64,000 nucleotides of DNA from Bombardia bombarda (GCA_030512295.1 JAULSR010000001.1:4983001-5047000), one strand, 5' to 3'. Numbered from the stretch's first letter, positions 36,001 through 48,600 are shown. Notes: generated from the letters alone by a model not told the origin. Numbers and translations are program-made.

Positions 36001-38094
36001 GCCGAGATTCATGGTCTGGTAAGAACATAAGCTCCGATTCATGACTTCTGTTAACTGAAGTTTGCGGAGTCAGTACCTATCAGATCGATGTATCATCAAG
36101 CCATACCTTATGTCTGGTCTCCAGGTCCGGGCCAGCTGCCGGGCAAGCTCCTGGTCGTTGTACGGGGTTGTGGTGGGTCTATTCCATAAGCCGAAACAGC
36201 TTGGCCGAAGTATGTTTAGGCTGGTGTGGTTGGATGACCGGAGATCTGATCAGGCCAGTCTCTCGTGGTCGGGTGTTCAGGAGCCCTGATCATGACTTGG
36301 ACTGGGCTCGGCTGGATTGGGCTGAACAGGGATAAAGAAGAAGAGTGTGAGCTGAGGGCCAACTTGAGCGGGCCACGACTGATGAGTAAGTACATGTTGC
36401 CTCGCTAACCGACCGAGCTGCGATGAATACCTGACTGAGAAGAGATGGCCACTGAACAAAGGGTCTCAGGGCAGGGACAAGGTGGTTATTGCGATGTTCT
36501 TTTCTTTGAGTCCAGTTACAGGCGCTTAAATCATTGACCAACAGGCGCTGCTGCCACCTCTTGCCAGCCTATCTCGTACGCTGCCTGATTGTTTGCAGGG
36601 ACTCCCTCGCAGTGTTGGGGACGAGGGTTGGAGCTCCAGAAGGAGTTTGGACTTTGGGACCGTTTTGACCAAACGGAGACATTCCCCACCAGGGAAAATG
36701 GCGGAAAACGGTGACAGCACATGGATATCTTGTCTTCGTCAAGAGAACAGATATATCGATAGGAGCACACTAAGTCTGGTGCTAGCGAGCCACGAAAGGG
36801 GCCCGTCATCGAGACTCTAGGTACGAAACGAGTGGCTTGTTCTGGTAATTTGGGTGCCGTAACACATTGTAACATTTCGGGTAGTTGAAGATTCCCGCCG
36901 AAGTACGTTCATTATATTCCCGGCTAACACAGGACATTGGAGTTGTGAAATTGGGTTACTCGTGTTGGGTCCATGGAGGAGGTCTGTTAAGATGCAGGAA
37001 GCCATCGGCTGGCTCGAGGCTGGCTGCTTAGGCTCCCTGCTAGCGCTCCCCAGATTTGCGGTCAGCATGGCAGCACCCGTGTATAGTCGACAAAATCGGC
37101 CCGGTGAACAGATATGGATGGTATAAAGAAGGAACTCAAGTCTTCTCTTTGGAATAGATGTCGAAGAAGGAATGGGAAGGTACCAAGTATCGCTTAGTGG
37201 CTTGGCGAAAGTCGGAAACAAACAGAGGGTTGCAGCTTCCTTCGGTAACATCGGACCTGCCAAACTTGAAGAGGTTTCGTTCTTTAATTTCTTAAGAAAA
37301 GTTTGTTTCCAGGCAGCGCGAAATTGAACTTCCAACAGAGATGCACGCCTTTGTTTTCTTCATTCACTGATCTCGAAAACCTCAAGCCCTGCCAGCCTGT
37401 CATGTCTTGTTCGTCGCCCCTTCCGTCGGCATGGCACGCCACGTCGGGGCATGGGTAGGGGTGCCGTTAGTCGCATCCCGCACGAACTTGCACCTTTTTG
37501 GTATCAGAAGCGGAGGATGCGTTTCACTCAGAGGCTCAGAGCACACACAAACGCAGGACAAGGAGATGGCGCCTCTTTTGGACCGTCAACAACACCCTCC
37601 CGTCTGTCTGTCCACCCCTGGTAGTGAGCTATTATTGGCGCATATCGATTCGGCAGCGACTTATCCGACGGCAGTGAACCCCAAGACAGAAAGACACTAG
37701 ACTCGGTAGGTGCAAGGCCCCCTAGAGAGCCTTGCTCGGCCTCGACTTCCTTTGTGTAAAAAGGGCGCCTTAAACGAATCGCAACTGCCAGTCACTCAGT
37801 TTACATAGCAGATGATGCCGCTGCTTCTCGTTATATTATCGGGGCTGAAACAGACAGGCGCTTGATTCAGCGCCCCGCCTATCGCTAAACCAGTCCAGTA
37901 GTATGTGATGTGATCCATACAACACCACCGCCAATCGTGGCTGCTTTACCTACGTCACCCATGTTTTCCGAGAGCATGTTTTGCTAACACAACATCCCAT
38001 TCTCCTGTCAGTACTATTGTATGCCGCATTCCCACTTCCGTTTGAAGAGCGACATTGCAGGGCATTTTTATCTGTTCAGTACTGTACTTTAGCC
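33061..38094. other. 5 kb intergenic region without recognisable genes
   Basis: It contains the 3' flank of the ORP1-like gene and the promoter of the P450 gene. It is AT-richer than the genes, with poly-T runs near 34390-34700. Only short, unconvincing frames are present on either strand. Confidence 0.5.
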
Positions 38095-40154
38095 ATGGTT
38101 TCGTCAGTGCTCGTCGCCGCCGGCGCTGCCCTCGCATGGGCGGCTTATGTCCTCGTCTCGGGCTTGCAGCACAACATCCAAAAGGCTCGCAGCACCGGCA
38201 TCACGTATTTTATCGTCCGTAAGTAGAGGCCTGCCCACCCCTCATCTGTCCTTCATCAACAATGGGTGACTGCTTACAACCAACGTCGTCCTCAGCAATC
38301 CATCCCTTCAACCTGTTCTGGCAGCTCACATTTTGGCTATGGGTGCCCCTGATCAAGCTGCTCCCCAAATCGGTATGGGAAGGATGGCTGTTCATCATGC
38401 TCCCAGACTGGGAGTTCATCACGCGCCAAGAGCATTTTCAACGCCTCGGATCCGAGTCGTTCATTGTTGTCAGCCCCCTTGATCTTACTCTGTTCACAAA
38501 CCACCCTGGCCTGATGCATCAGATCGCCTCCCGGCGCGAAGCTTTCCCCAAGGACACGGCAAGGTATGGGGTGCTGGAGATGTTTGGCAAAAACGTCGTC
38601 ACTACCGAGGGCGCCGTCTGGCGCATGCACCGCAAGGTGACAAGCGCCAGCTTTAATGAGAAGAATGCCGCCTTTACCTTTGCTGAAGCCATCCGCCAGA
38701 CTCACGGCATGATCGGCATGTGGTTCGGCAAGGGTATCGATCGCAACGGCGACAGCGAGAATGCAGACAGCACCAAGACCATCACCACGCTGGAACACGA
38801 TACCCAGAAGTGGGCCCTGAATATCTTTGGATACGTGGGCTTCGGCCTGCGGTTGCGCTGGCCAGGCCAGGAGCTGCCCCAAGACACGGACCCCAAGCTG
38901 GCCAAGTATGGGAGCTTGGAGGCGCCTCCGGGCTATACCATGAGCTTTCCCGACTCGCTGGGCCTGGTTCTGGAGAAAATTGTTACACTGCTGATTTTCC
39001 CATGGTGGCTTCTACGTATGTCACTTCAAGTAGCAGTTGGGCATATTACAGACTGCTAACAAGTCACAGGGTTTCTCCCATTTGAGTTCGCCAAGACCGC
39101 CTGGTCGGCAAAGGAAAACTACGTCAAGTTTATGGCTGAGTTTCTTGAGGACAAGAAGGACGACATTCGCCTGGGCAATGTTGAGAAAGAAGGCATGGAC
39201 ATCATGGGGCAGCTGGTACGCGCAAAGTACGACCAAGGCGCCGAGAAGGAAAGCATTAAGCTCGACGACAGCGACATCATCGGAAACGCCTTTATGATCA
39301 GCGTCGCCGGTCATGAGACGACGGCCAACGCAGTCCATTTAACCCTCGTGGAGCTGGCCTGCAACCCGACGGCCCAGCGCAGAATCCAAAAGGACATCGA
39401 TGACCTCTTTGGCGACAGCGACCCGTCAACGTGGGACTACGAGAAGAGTGTCAACCCCATGCTAGCCAGCTACATCGGTGCCTGCGCCAATGAGACGCTG
39501 CGCAAGATGCCCTCGGTCGTAGTCATCCCAAAAGTTGTCTCGGCCGACGCCGACCAGACCGTTGTCGTCGACGGCACCAAGCACGTCTTGCCAGCGCGCA
39601 TGTCTATCGCCCTCATGGCTTTCTCGGTCCACCGCAACCCCCGGTGGTGGCCGACCAAGCCGAGCGAGCGCACGGGCACCCCCACGGACCTGGATGATTA
39701 CCTCCCCGAGCGCTGGTATCGCGCGAGCAAGATCGACGGCGAGGCAGAAGAGAACCACGACGACGGTGCAGATTATGGCGGATATCAGGGCTCTGACACG
39801 AGCGCCGCACTGTACAGGCCGCCGAGGGGCAGCTTTGTACCGTTCAGCGACGGGCCGCGGTCCTGTCTGGGGAGGAGGATCGCCATGGTGGAGTTTATTG
39901 CGGCGTTGGCGGTGTTGTTCCAGAGGTATAGTGTTGAGCTCGCGGTGGATGAGTGGGCGAGCGATAAAGAGATGGAGAGGATGGGGGCTGAGGAGAGACG
40001 GGAGCTGTATGTGAAGGCACAGAAGAAGGGCAGGGCGACCTTGGATAAGGCGAACACGATTATCACGCTCAAGTTGAATAGTGGGAAATTTGTGCCGGTG
40101 AGGTTGGTGAGGAGGGGCAAGGAGAGGTTTATCAGGGACTTGGAGCTGGTGTGA
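38095..40154 (+). CDS. Cytochrome P450 monooxygenase
   Basis: This is a heme-thiolate monooxygenase, probably anchored in the endoplasmic reticulum. Exons are 38095-38218, 38296-39015 and 39070-40154 (introns 77 and 54 nt), giving 642 residues. The N-terminus is a hydrophobic anchor (about residues 4-24), with a second hydrophobic stretch after the first intron. The I-helix motif AGHETT is at about residues 360-365, the K-helix ExxR (ETLR) at about 422-425, and the heme loop FSDGPRSCLG near 538-547 provides the Cys ligand. It is longer than a typical P450 of about 520 residues because of the N-terminal region, an Asp/Glu/Gly-rich insert before the heme loop and a long basic C-terminus. Family number and substrate are not assigned. 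No polyketide, peptide or terpene synthase gene lies nearby. Confidence 0.94.
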
Positions 40155-41056
40155 GTGGTGTGGTCAGTAAGCGAGGCTCCAGAAGGGAGTGAGCGTTGAG
40201 TGCTTGTATTTTGGGACTTTGGAAGCCGCTGAACAATGCTAAAAAGCGAATATGATGTTTACTTGTAGACTAATAGTTACAACATCAATTTCGTGTAACT
40301 CATTATTCTTATCTCTATTCTTGAAATTGAAGTCGCTGGGTGGAAATTGAATAGTCAAATGGGCACAATGTGTTGTCCGCTGGGGAAGACGTCAACGGGG
40401 TCCATCAATGACGATGATATCCTCCCCGCCTGAGTGATCTCACTCACTCTCACGAGATGGCCACTCTGTCTCTTCCCCAGCCACTCGAATTTCCGTGGCT
40501 GACTGAGGTTCATCGCCCGGGCTGGGTTGGTGAAAAGCACGGATCAGTTTCCCCGCGATGACAACCTTCCAATCAGGTGCCCTGGATACCCACATGGCGA
40601 AAACAAGCGCCCTTCCAGCAGCCGGTAGCTGTTGTTGGCAGCTCTGGGCGCCGCTGGGGGAGGGAAGGAGGGAGACCGCGCTCCACCCATCCACCTTCCC
40701 CACCCGCCCACCACAACACGGGAGCCAGGTCACCAAAAACGTAAACAACGCACAGTCTCCCACTCGGTACCTTGCACACCCCCCGTTCCCCTCCACAGAC
40801 CAAGCGGATTCGTTTCTGCTACCTACGCCCTCTCTCAAAGCTGCTAGCAACGGGCGCGTTTGTTGTTTGCTTAGACCTTTTTCTGCACTCCATACCTACA
40901 TCATCCTCATCATCATCCACCCAAACGCAAAGCACAACTCCTTTTTTTTTTTCTGATAATCGCCGCCGCCGCCGCCAAACACCCACGCACCTGCGGCACT
41001 CATTACGTTTCTATTTGGTATTTTTACAACCGCAAAACCACGTCCGAAAAGAAACC
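40155..41056. other. Intergenic region with promoter of the 41057 gene
   Basis: A C- and CT-rich stretch ends in a poly-T tract and CGCC repeats (about 40930-40978) before the start codon. Nothing else was seen. Confidence 0.5.
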
Positions 41057-42673
41057 ATGTCGGGCGCAAACAGCTGGCTGGTGAGGCAGCGCAAGTCGGA
41101 CCTGGTCGAGCTGGCACAGACGGTCGGTCTCACGAAGTATGTTGTTTTTGTTATCTCGTCACCCCATCATCAATAAGTCTGCTCACCCGCCCCTTGGTTA
41201 TTATTTGCCTTTGTGTGTGCGCGCTTTGTTGCATTGTTCCCTGTTTCTATTGCTGCTGCTGCTGCTGCTGCTGCTGTTGCTGCTGCAAGTTGGGTAGCTT
41301 TCTGCCGAGAGCTTTCTTGTTTTGGGAGCTCTGCGCGCCTGCGCGCGCTATGCGCCGCAGCTGTCATGAAGGCGAGAAACGACGCGCCCAAACATCTTCA
41401 CGCGATGCGATGCAATGCGATACGATAGACTGCCAAGAGCATTGCCCCCCAATTCTAATCATATTGCGCGCGCGTTATAGCATTGACGACCTCCGCAAGA
41501 TCGATCTCGAGCTGCAGCTCAACGAGTACCTGTCAGACCACTCTGCGCAGTTCCAGTCGAACCCAAAGTTCGCGCCCTACTACACCAGCCGCGCCCGCAC
41601 CGCAGGCTCCCCCGTCAAGCGCGAGCGCGACGCCGCCGCCACTGCCATCTCCGAGATGAAGCCGGCCATCGCCCGGCCGCGTCGGACTGCCAAGCTTGTC
41701 GAGGAGCTGCGACACACCACGGCTGAGTGAGTTTTCTCTCCCCCTTCCCTTCCCCCCCCCAAATCTCGATCCAGAACACAACCGACATGTCGCTAACACC
41801 CCCTCCCCCCCATCCAGCCCCGAAGAATCCTCCTCCTCCGCATCCTCCTCGCCCTCTCCCTCCTCCTCCCCCGTAGCCGCGGCCGCGGCCGCGGCCGCGG
41901 CCGTCACCACCTCCACCGACCTGATCCACCAAACCCCCGGCCGCGCCCTCTCCCTCGCGCGCCGCATCCCACTCCCCGCAACCCCCGCCGACGTGGCGCA
42001 GGCCGTCGACCGCGGCACGCTCGTGGTGCGCGAGCGCGTGTCCGACCTGTACGAGCGCTCGCGCATCGCCGAGGCGCGCCAGGTCACCCGCGAGCTGCTG
42101 TCTACCGTCACGTCTGTGCTCTTCTCGGTCGCCGCGTTCGAGCTGCTCTACCTGCGCCGCGAGGTGCTGCCGGACCGGTACGCGTTCACGATCCCCGCCG
42201 TCGGGTGGCTGGGGACCGCGGACCATCCTGTCTCTCTCCCAGACATGTTTGCGCTGGTGACGGCGGAATTCTGGTCGCCGGCGCTGACGTGGGCGCTGAC
42301 GAGCTTGGTGCTGCCGAGTCTGGTGGGGTATTTTTTCAATCTGAGCGCGGCGAGCGGTGGTGGTGGGGGTGTGGTGGCGAGCAGTGGGAATGGGAAGGGG
42401 AGGCCGACGAGGGCGGCGGCGGCTGCGGCGGCTGCGGCTGCACAGCAACAGGAAAAGGGACCTGAGTATGTAGTTGATCCGCTGGCGTTTAGTATTGCCA
42501 AGGCGGTTGCTACGTATGTGGTGTATGCGCAGGGCGTGACGTTTGGGGGGCTGATCAGCCCTGTTGCGGTGGCGCGGATCAATTCGGCGCTGTATAGTGG
42601 TTGGAAGGGGGTGTTGGTGGGCACGGCGATTACGGGGCTGACGGCGGTTTATGATGCCGTGTTGAGGAAGTAG
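41057..42673 (+). CDS. Membrane protein with N-terminal SAP/HeH-like motif, unknown function
   Basis: Exons are 41057-41136, 41481-41726 and 41818-42673; introns are 344 and 91 nt. The product is 393 residues. Residues about 6-45 (WLVRQRKSDLVELAQTVGL, then DDLRKIDLELQLNEYL) resemble a helix-extension-helix (SAP or LEM-like) motif. A Ser/Pro/Ala-rich linker follows, then amphipathic helices and several hydrophobic segments: VTSVLFSVAAFELLYL, a long one around SPALTWALTSLVLPSLVGYFF, and two C-terminal ones near AKAVATYVVYA and LVGTAITGLTAVYDAVL. A HeH motif joined to membrane segments recalls inner nuclear membrane proteins, but this is not recognisably Src1/Heh1, so location is speculative. 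The large first intron and the Ala tracts (one in the linker, one before the last segments) are unusual. Confidence 0.7.
41250..41287 (+). repeat. CTG trinucleotide repeat inside intron 1 of the 41057 gene
   Basis: About nine uninterrupted TGC/CTG units and further interrupted ones lie within the 344-nt first intron. Length variation here would not alter the protein but could affect splicing. Confidence 0.75.
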
Positions 42674-43616
42674 AGATGATGATAGTTGTCTCTTTGCAGC
42701 TCGGTATCGATACGTATCGGTAAGAGGTGGTGGTGGCGGTAGTGGCTGGAGTTGCTACTGGCGTGGGCTTTCTTTTTCTCTTCTTCCTCACTTTTTTGAT
42801 CTACCCCCGCGCAAATCTGTGCATATCATGTCATGTCATATTTTCTATTTCCTTTTTAGGAGGATGACTCTTTTCTTTACTTGAAAGTTGAAGGCCAGCT
42901 CGCTCGGTAGTTAGGTACTTGGTTGTCTTGCTTTCCAATACCTACAGGCGTTTTTAATAGGGGAAAGGTGGGCGTTTTGGGCTGTGTGTGAGGGCGTCTG
43001 CGGATCGTATATTCCGCGCTTTCTTTTTCTTTGGTTCTTTCCAATATTTATCTTTCTAGGCTCTGGTGTGATACCTAGCTAGGTAGCTACTTATTTTTAT
43101 ATTTTCCTTTTTCCCTTTTTTGCAGCTCTCTGTTTGCCGAGGTCGGCGGTGATGCTGCTGACTGAATATGTTGTCTATATATGCTTTTCAGTAAATCGGA
43201 ATGTTGGTCTGTTTGGTTGTTTGTTGGTGTCATACGACTATGAAATCCATGTGTCTTTTGACAGTCCAAATTGTGAAGCTTAAACTTATCACAAGTATCT
43301 GATCATGTCCGTTTAATGACAACTCAAGTATGCTTCTTTGGGTAAACTTTTCCCTTACCAAGACCCGCTTTCCCGATCGCACTTGCCATATCTTAATTAC
43401 AAAGTTGGAAGGAAAGCTTCAACAGATAAGCTTGGAGGGGATAGGAGAGCCTGTGCTCTTATCAATAGGTTGCCCAAGAGAGGGGTTCAGGTGGGGTTTG
43501 TCATTGTTAGTGGCCGCGGTCGTTCCTTGGTCGCGGCTTACACCGGCCGACATCATTTTATACCACTGCCTGAATTCTCATTGAGGAAAAAAAAAAAAGA
43601 AAATAGAGACAGCCTC
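42674..43616. other. Intergenic region between two plus-strand genes
   Basis: T-rich 3' flank of the membrane protein gene and promoter of the dioxygenase gene, ending in a poly-A tract (about 43587-43598). No additional gene was found. Confidence 0.5.
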
Positions 43617-44567
43617 ATGACAATGTCGTCCTCCGTCGCCAACGATGGTCTCACCCCCGCACAGCTCGAGGCTTTCCACCGCGATGGCTACCTCGTGGTG
43701 CCCGACGCGCTCCCACCATCAACCGTATCCGCCCTCCTGAGCGAGACGCACGACCTCCTGGAAGGGTTCTCGCTCGAAGACCACCCCATGACCAAGTTCA
43801 GCACGGGCGGCGAGGACGGCGCCGACCACGTGGGCGACGCCTACTTCCTCGAGTCGGGCAACAAGATCCGCTTCTTCTTCGAGGAGGACGCCTTCGACCC
43901 GACCACCAGCCAGCTGACCAAGCCAAAGGCCCTTGCCATCAACAAGATCGGCCACTACCTGCACGTGCTCAGCCCCCCCTTTGCTTCTCTTCTGTATCCT
44001 TCTGAGATCAAGGAAATGAAGGCTCGCCCCGCCGCCGTCGCCAAGGCCCTCGGGTTTACCGACCCCCGCTGTCTGCAGAGCATGGTCATCTGCAAGCAGC
44101 CCGAGATTGGGGGCGCCGTGCCGCCGCACCAGGACAGCACCTTTCTGTACACGGACCCGCCCAGCGCCGTGGGGTTCTGGTACGCTCTCGAGGATGCCAC
44201 GCTCGAGAATGGTTGTCTGAGCTTCTTGCCAGGCTCGCACCGCTGGGCTGCCGTGGAGAAGCGTCTGGTGCGCAAGGCGGACGGGAGTGGGACTGAGATG
44301 GTGGATAACCCGGGCCCGAGGTTCCCGCCTGGGGAGGAGTGCGGAGGTGCAGGGGACAAGGATGGCGATTATGTACCGGCAGAGGTCAAGGCTGGGTCGT
44401 TGGTGTTGATTCATGGGAATTTACTGCACAAGAGCGAGAAGAACTTGAGTGAGAAGGGGAGGATTATTTACACATTTCATGTTATTGAGGGTGGTGAGGG
44501 CAGGGTCTATGATGAGAGGAACTGGCTGCAGCCGCCGGAGGAGGGGTTCACCAGGTTATTTACCTGA
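43617..44567 (+). CDS. Phytanoyl-CoA dioxygenase family protein, PHYHD1-type
   Basis: This is a predicted Fe(II)/2-oxoglutarate dioxygenase of 316 residues in a single exon. I start at the ATG at 43617; a second ATG two codons later (43623) is equally plausible. The metal triad is His171-x-Asp173 (in PPHQDSTFLYTDP) and His271 (in IHGNLLHKSEKNLS), with the Arg in GRIIYTFH likely to bind 2-oxoglutarate. Blocks FHRDGYLVV near the start, ESGNKIRFFFEEDAF, LEDATLENGCLSFLPGSHRW and a C-terminal NWLQPPEEGFTRLFT match human PHYHD1 closely in order. In mammals the family member acts on an unknown substrate, so the reaction here is only assigned as a 2-oxoglutarate-dependent hydroxylation. No peroxisomal signal is visible. 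Confidence 0.92.
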   Translation: MTMSSSVANDGLTPAQLEAFHRDGYLVVPDALPPSTVSALLSETHDLLEGFSLEDHPMTKFSTGGEDGADHVGDAYFLESGNKIRFFFEEDAFDPTTSQLTKPKALAINKIGHYLHVLSPPFASLLYPSEIKEMKARPAAVAKALGFTDPRCLQSMVICKQPEIGGAVPPHQDSTFLYTDPPSAVGFWYALEDATLENGCLSFLPGSHRWAAVEKRLVRKADGSGTEMVDNPGPRFPPGEECGGAGDKDGDYVPAEVKAGSLVLIHGNLLHKSEKNLSEKGRIIYTFHVIEGGEGRVYDERNWLQPPEEGFTRLFT

Positions 44568-45657
44568 GACGTTACGATACTTGGATGATGAAATGGATCT
44601 GAATGAACGAATCATGGTAGCACGGTTGTTTTGAAGGTGAGATGGAGTAGAGTCTGAGGTTAAATTAAATAGTAATAAGAGCTTCAATGCTTACCATGAG
44701 GCAGACGTAAGACAAAAGACACAACTAAAGAGCTGCTTCTCGCTATTAGGTACTACAGAAGAGCATACGCTACTAAAATCTGGTCACTGCAATCAAATGG
44801 TATATCGAGTTGAGATATTGATACAGAAAATAAAAAAGAAATTCCCCTTCAGCCGTGAGAGCAATTCATAGGGCTCCCCAATCCCAACCATCCAAGACTC
44901 ACAATCCGTAAACCCACCCCCCCCCCCCCCTTTTTTTTTTTTGTCTGTGTGTTCTGTGCCCATGCATAATTGAGAAGATGGTTCGTCTCTCCATCTGTCC
45001 CTTCATCCTTCGATGGACCTCGAAACCAGAAGGGAAGGAACAAAGAAGAAATTAAATTAAACTGGCCCCCTTTTCCCCAAACTTTCCCCTCTCTGACCTT
45101 TCTGTCCGAAATCCCTGCCTCTCCAACCTTCATCATCTCTGCCCCCCTCATTTCTGCCTGTCTGCTTTGCCACCTTTGTCTTGTACTATCTATCCTATCC
45201 TGGAGGCGATTTTCTCTGTGCAATCTCTTTCTATCTCCTCCCAGCAAAAGGCTCAACCAACTATTCAGGTCACCGAGAAGAGCAAAACAAGATTGATAAA
45301 CACAGAGACAAGATGATATGTAGCTAAACAGACCGCTTGTGATCCCCTCCCCCTCATTCTCCTCGTCTACCTCTCACACCTCGCCCCCCATCCCCATCAC
45401 CCGATTCTACTAAACAGTAACCCAACCGATAAATTAGACAGTCCGTCTAGCTATCTGTCTTCTCATCCATCGTCACCGCCACCATCGACTAGTTTTATCC
45501 TCTTCTCAGAGACAAGAACCAGAAGCGGTGTGTTGACGCAAGCATGTGACCCCAACCAGACGGACAAATCGTATCCATCTCCCTTTTCGAACCTCCCTCC
45601 CAGTTGAAACTTTTGATCTCGAAACCATGTTTACCTACACTACTATCGAGACGACTT
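44568..45657. other. Intergenic region between convergent genes
   Basis: The 3' flanks of the dioxygenase and Hrp1 genes meet here. It includes a C14/T12 homopolymer junction at 44917-44942. No gene was seen. Confidence 0.55.
44917..44942. repeat. C14 followed directly by T12
   Basis: Two adjacent homopolymer runs. Their lengths should be regarded as uncertain because such runs are error-prone in sequencing. Confidence 0.8.
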
Positions 45658-48600
45658 CTAGCCTCTCGCGTACGGGTGGAACCCACGGTTACCTCCGCGA
45701 TGGCCGCCGCCGCGGTAGTTGGCGCCCGGCTTGCCCGCATTCTTCGGCCCAGTCGGTGCATTCGCCGGTGGCGCGTGGGCCGGGTCCACAGGACTCGGCG
45801 ACATCTGCTGCTGCTGCTGCCCCTGCTGATGGCCGCGATTTTTATGGAAACGACCTCCGCCGCCGCCGCTACCCTGGCTGCCGCCGTGAACACTACCACC
45901 GCCGCCGCCAAAGTTGCTGCCGCCGCCACCGCTCATGATGGGCTGCGGCACGTCGTCGTACATGCCCTCCCAGCTGTCCTGCGCGCCGCCGCCGCCCATG
46001 CCGTACGCCGTGACAGCTGCCTGGTTGTAGCTGCCCTGCTGGTGCTGCATCTGCTGCTGGTGCTGGTGCTGGTGCTGGTGCTGGTGCTGGTGCTGCTGTT
46101 GTTGATGATGCTGTTGGTGTTGTTGTTGCTGGTGATCACGACTGGTGCGTCGCCCGCCACCACCACCGCCTTCATACTTTTGCTGCTCAAACTGCTGCTG
46201 CTCGTAGGCGTTATACGGACCCCTGTTGCCTCCGCCAACAGCGGCCGCGGCTCCCTGAACACCCGGTCCGCCCTGGCCTACAACTCCTCCCCCGAGGCCG
46301 CCCCCTCCCATGCCCTGCTGCTGCTGCTGCTGCTGCTGCTGGGCTGCCATCATCGCCTGCTGCTGCGCCGCCATCTGCGCCTGCATCTGCTGCATCATGG
46401 CCGGGTTCATGTTGCCGCCGGCGCCGCCCATGGCAGCCATGGGGTTGGGACCACCACCTGGTCCAACACCACCACCGCGCCCCATCATCTGCTGCATCTG
46501 CTGCATCTGCTGCAGCTGCATCATCTGCATCATGGCCGGGTTCATGTTGCGGTTCATGGCCATCTGCTGCTGCATCATGGCAAACGCCTTCTGCATCTGG
46601 TTGAGGTAGTTGGCCATGACCTGCGGGCTCATGCCCGCCGTCGACGCGCCCATGGCGCCCATGGCGCCGCCCATCGGCGCCTGGCCGCCGCCCATGCCGT
46701 CGTCCATGCCGCCGTTGCCGTTCCCGCCGTTGCCGGCTTGGCCCTTGCGCCCAAACTTGTTGCCGCCGCCCTGGCCGCCTTGGCCACCACCGCGACGCGC
46801 CGCCTCTTCCTCCTCGCGCAGGTTGCCTCTTGGCTGAGCCTTCTTCACCTCGATGGGCTTACCGTGGATCTCGAGCTCGGCCGCCAGGCAGGCGTCGACG
46901 CCGGCCTCGCTCTCAAAGGTGACGAAGCCGAAGCCCCTGGGGCGGCCCGTGTCTTTATCCATCATCAGGGTCGCATCGACGACGCGGCCGAACTGGGCAA
47001 AGTACTCGCGGAACTCGTGGTCCGTGGTGTCCTGGCTGACGCCGCCGACAAAGATCTTGGATGTCTTTTCCTGCTCGTCGCGGGGAATAGCCCGCTTCGG
47101 GTCGATCTGGATTAAAGAAACAGAGTTGGTGTAAGCAAGCGCACTCGTTAGGGACAAGGCGGTGTCTAAAGGCGGTGTCTAAAAGAGTAGACCAATATCA
47201 ACAGAGATCAAACACTTACAATTTTCCCATCAAGCCAATGCTCCTTAACCATAACAATGTTCACAGTCTTGGGATCTTTAAAGGTCAGGAATCCGAACCC
47301 GCGTGATCTGCCGGTGGCGCCGTCTCTCATAACGGTGCATTCTACCACCTCGCCGTACTGTGAGAAATAATCCCGAAGGGACTCTATAATAGCAAATAAT
47401 CAGCATCGCTAGTCAAGTTGAAGTCATCCCTCGGCGAGAGAGAGAGAGAGAGAGAAAGCCAAAGAATGTCTTACGGTCCGTTGTCTCCCAGTTAAGTCCG
47501 CCAATGAACATTTTCCTACAAACACGCCAAGTTAGCCCTATATTTCTCCGCATCTCATATTATCGCTATTCATATAGTGTAAGTGTGGCTGCTAGCTAGC
47601 AAGTGGTTGGGTAAGTGAGTGCCGTGTGAGTAGTATTGGCTTGGGCAAGCAAGGCGGGACCGCGGCTGGCTACATCGATAAGGCAAGGATGATGAATGTT
47701 CTCATGTTTGATGCGAGGAGCAAGCAACAGCAGACATCTCGCGTCGCACTAGCACGCAGCTGCTTCCGGCAGCGCGGCGCAACTATTCCAGACCTTCTTC
47801 CGTTTGCCATGTAGTGGTAGTCACCCTCTTCATACTGAATGCCATGTGAGATGGTGGTGAAAGGCATCGGCGTAGATGCTCTACATCTCTCTGAAGCTTG
47901 TCTAGCGTCTGAATCAAATGTGATATAGTCGGCTGAGTCTAGTGGTGGCCACGTGCGATGGGGCCAGGAGCATTTGGCGAGTCGAGATGGGTACCGATTC
48001 GACATGTTTGCCGATTTTCCCGTTGGTGAAAGATATCTGGTTCTTGCAGAAGGAGGAAGAGGGTGTAGTGAGGTAGGGTCGTGAGGAAGCCCGTGTGGAG
48101 GAACACGCTACAGCAGTTCTCACTAGTGAGAAGAAAGATGCAGCGCAGGATGCCAGTGATGATCTTTGTCGAATATTTTTCTTTTCTTTTCTTGTTCCTG
48201 TCTCGTTGCTTCTTGCTATCGTCAAGCTAGGTACTGTCCTGGGTGCTGCGCTATCCGCTGCCAGATCTTTATCTCGCCGTCGGAGACATGAAGTTCTTCT
48301 GCATAAAAGTAGAAGGACCGCCTCGTCTCCTTGAGCTCTATAAGATTATCTGCGCCTGTGGCTATAAAAGACAGGAGAGTGCTCCTGGACTATCGTGGTG
48401 GCGCTTTTGTTCTCGGCGTGACTTTTCAGGTAGAGCTCACTAGTCCCTCCTCTTGCGCTCCCCAAGCACGAGCTTGATGATGCATATCGCACGCGCGCAC
48501 TTTCTTGCGCCTTGCTTAAGCAAGCGAATTATTGTCCGTTCCACCTGGAGTCCTGGACCTGATCTGGTCTGATTCCAACGCGGTGAAGGCCCGACCCAAA

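Noticed and set aside
43338..43616. Upstream in-frame extension of the dioxygenase
   Set aside because: It opens with a non-ATG codon, lacks conserved residues and crosses a poly-A tract typical of a leader.
45604..47115. 503-codon plus-strand frame opposite Hrp1
   Set aside because: It is the antisense shadow of Gln/Gly-rich repeats, giving runs of Leu, Ala and His, while Hrp1 has two complete RRMs.
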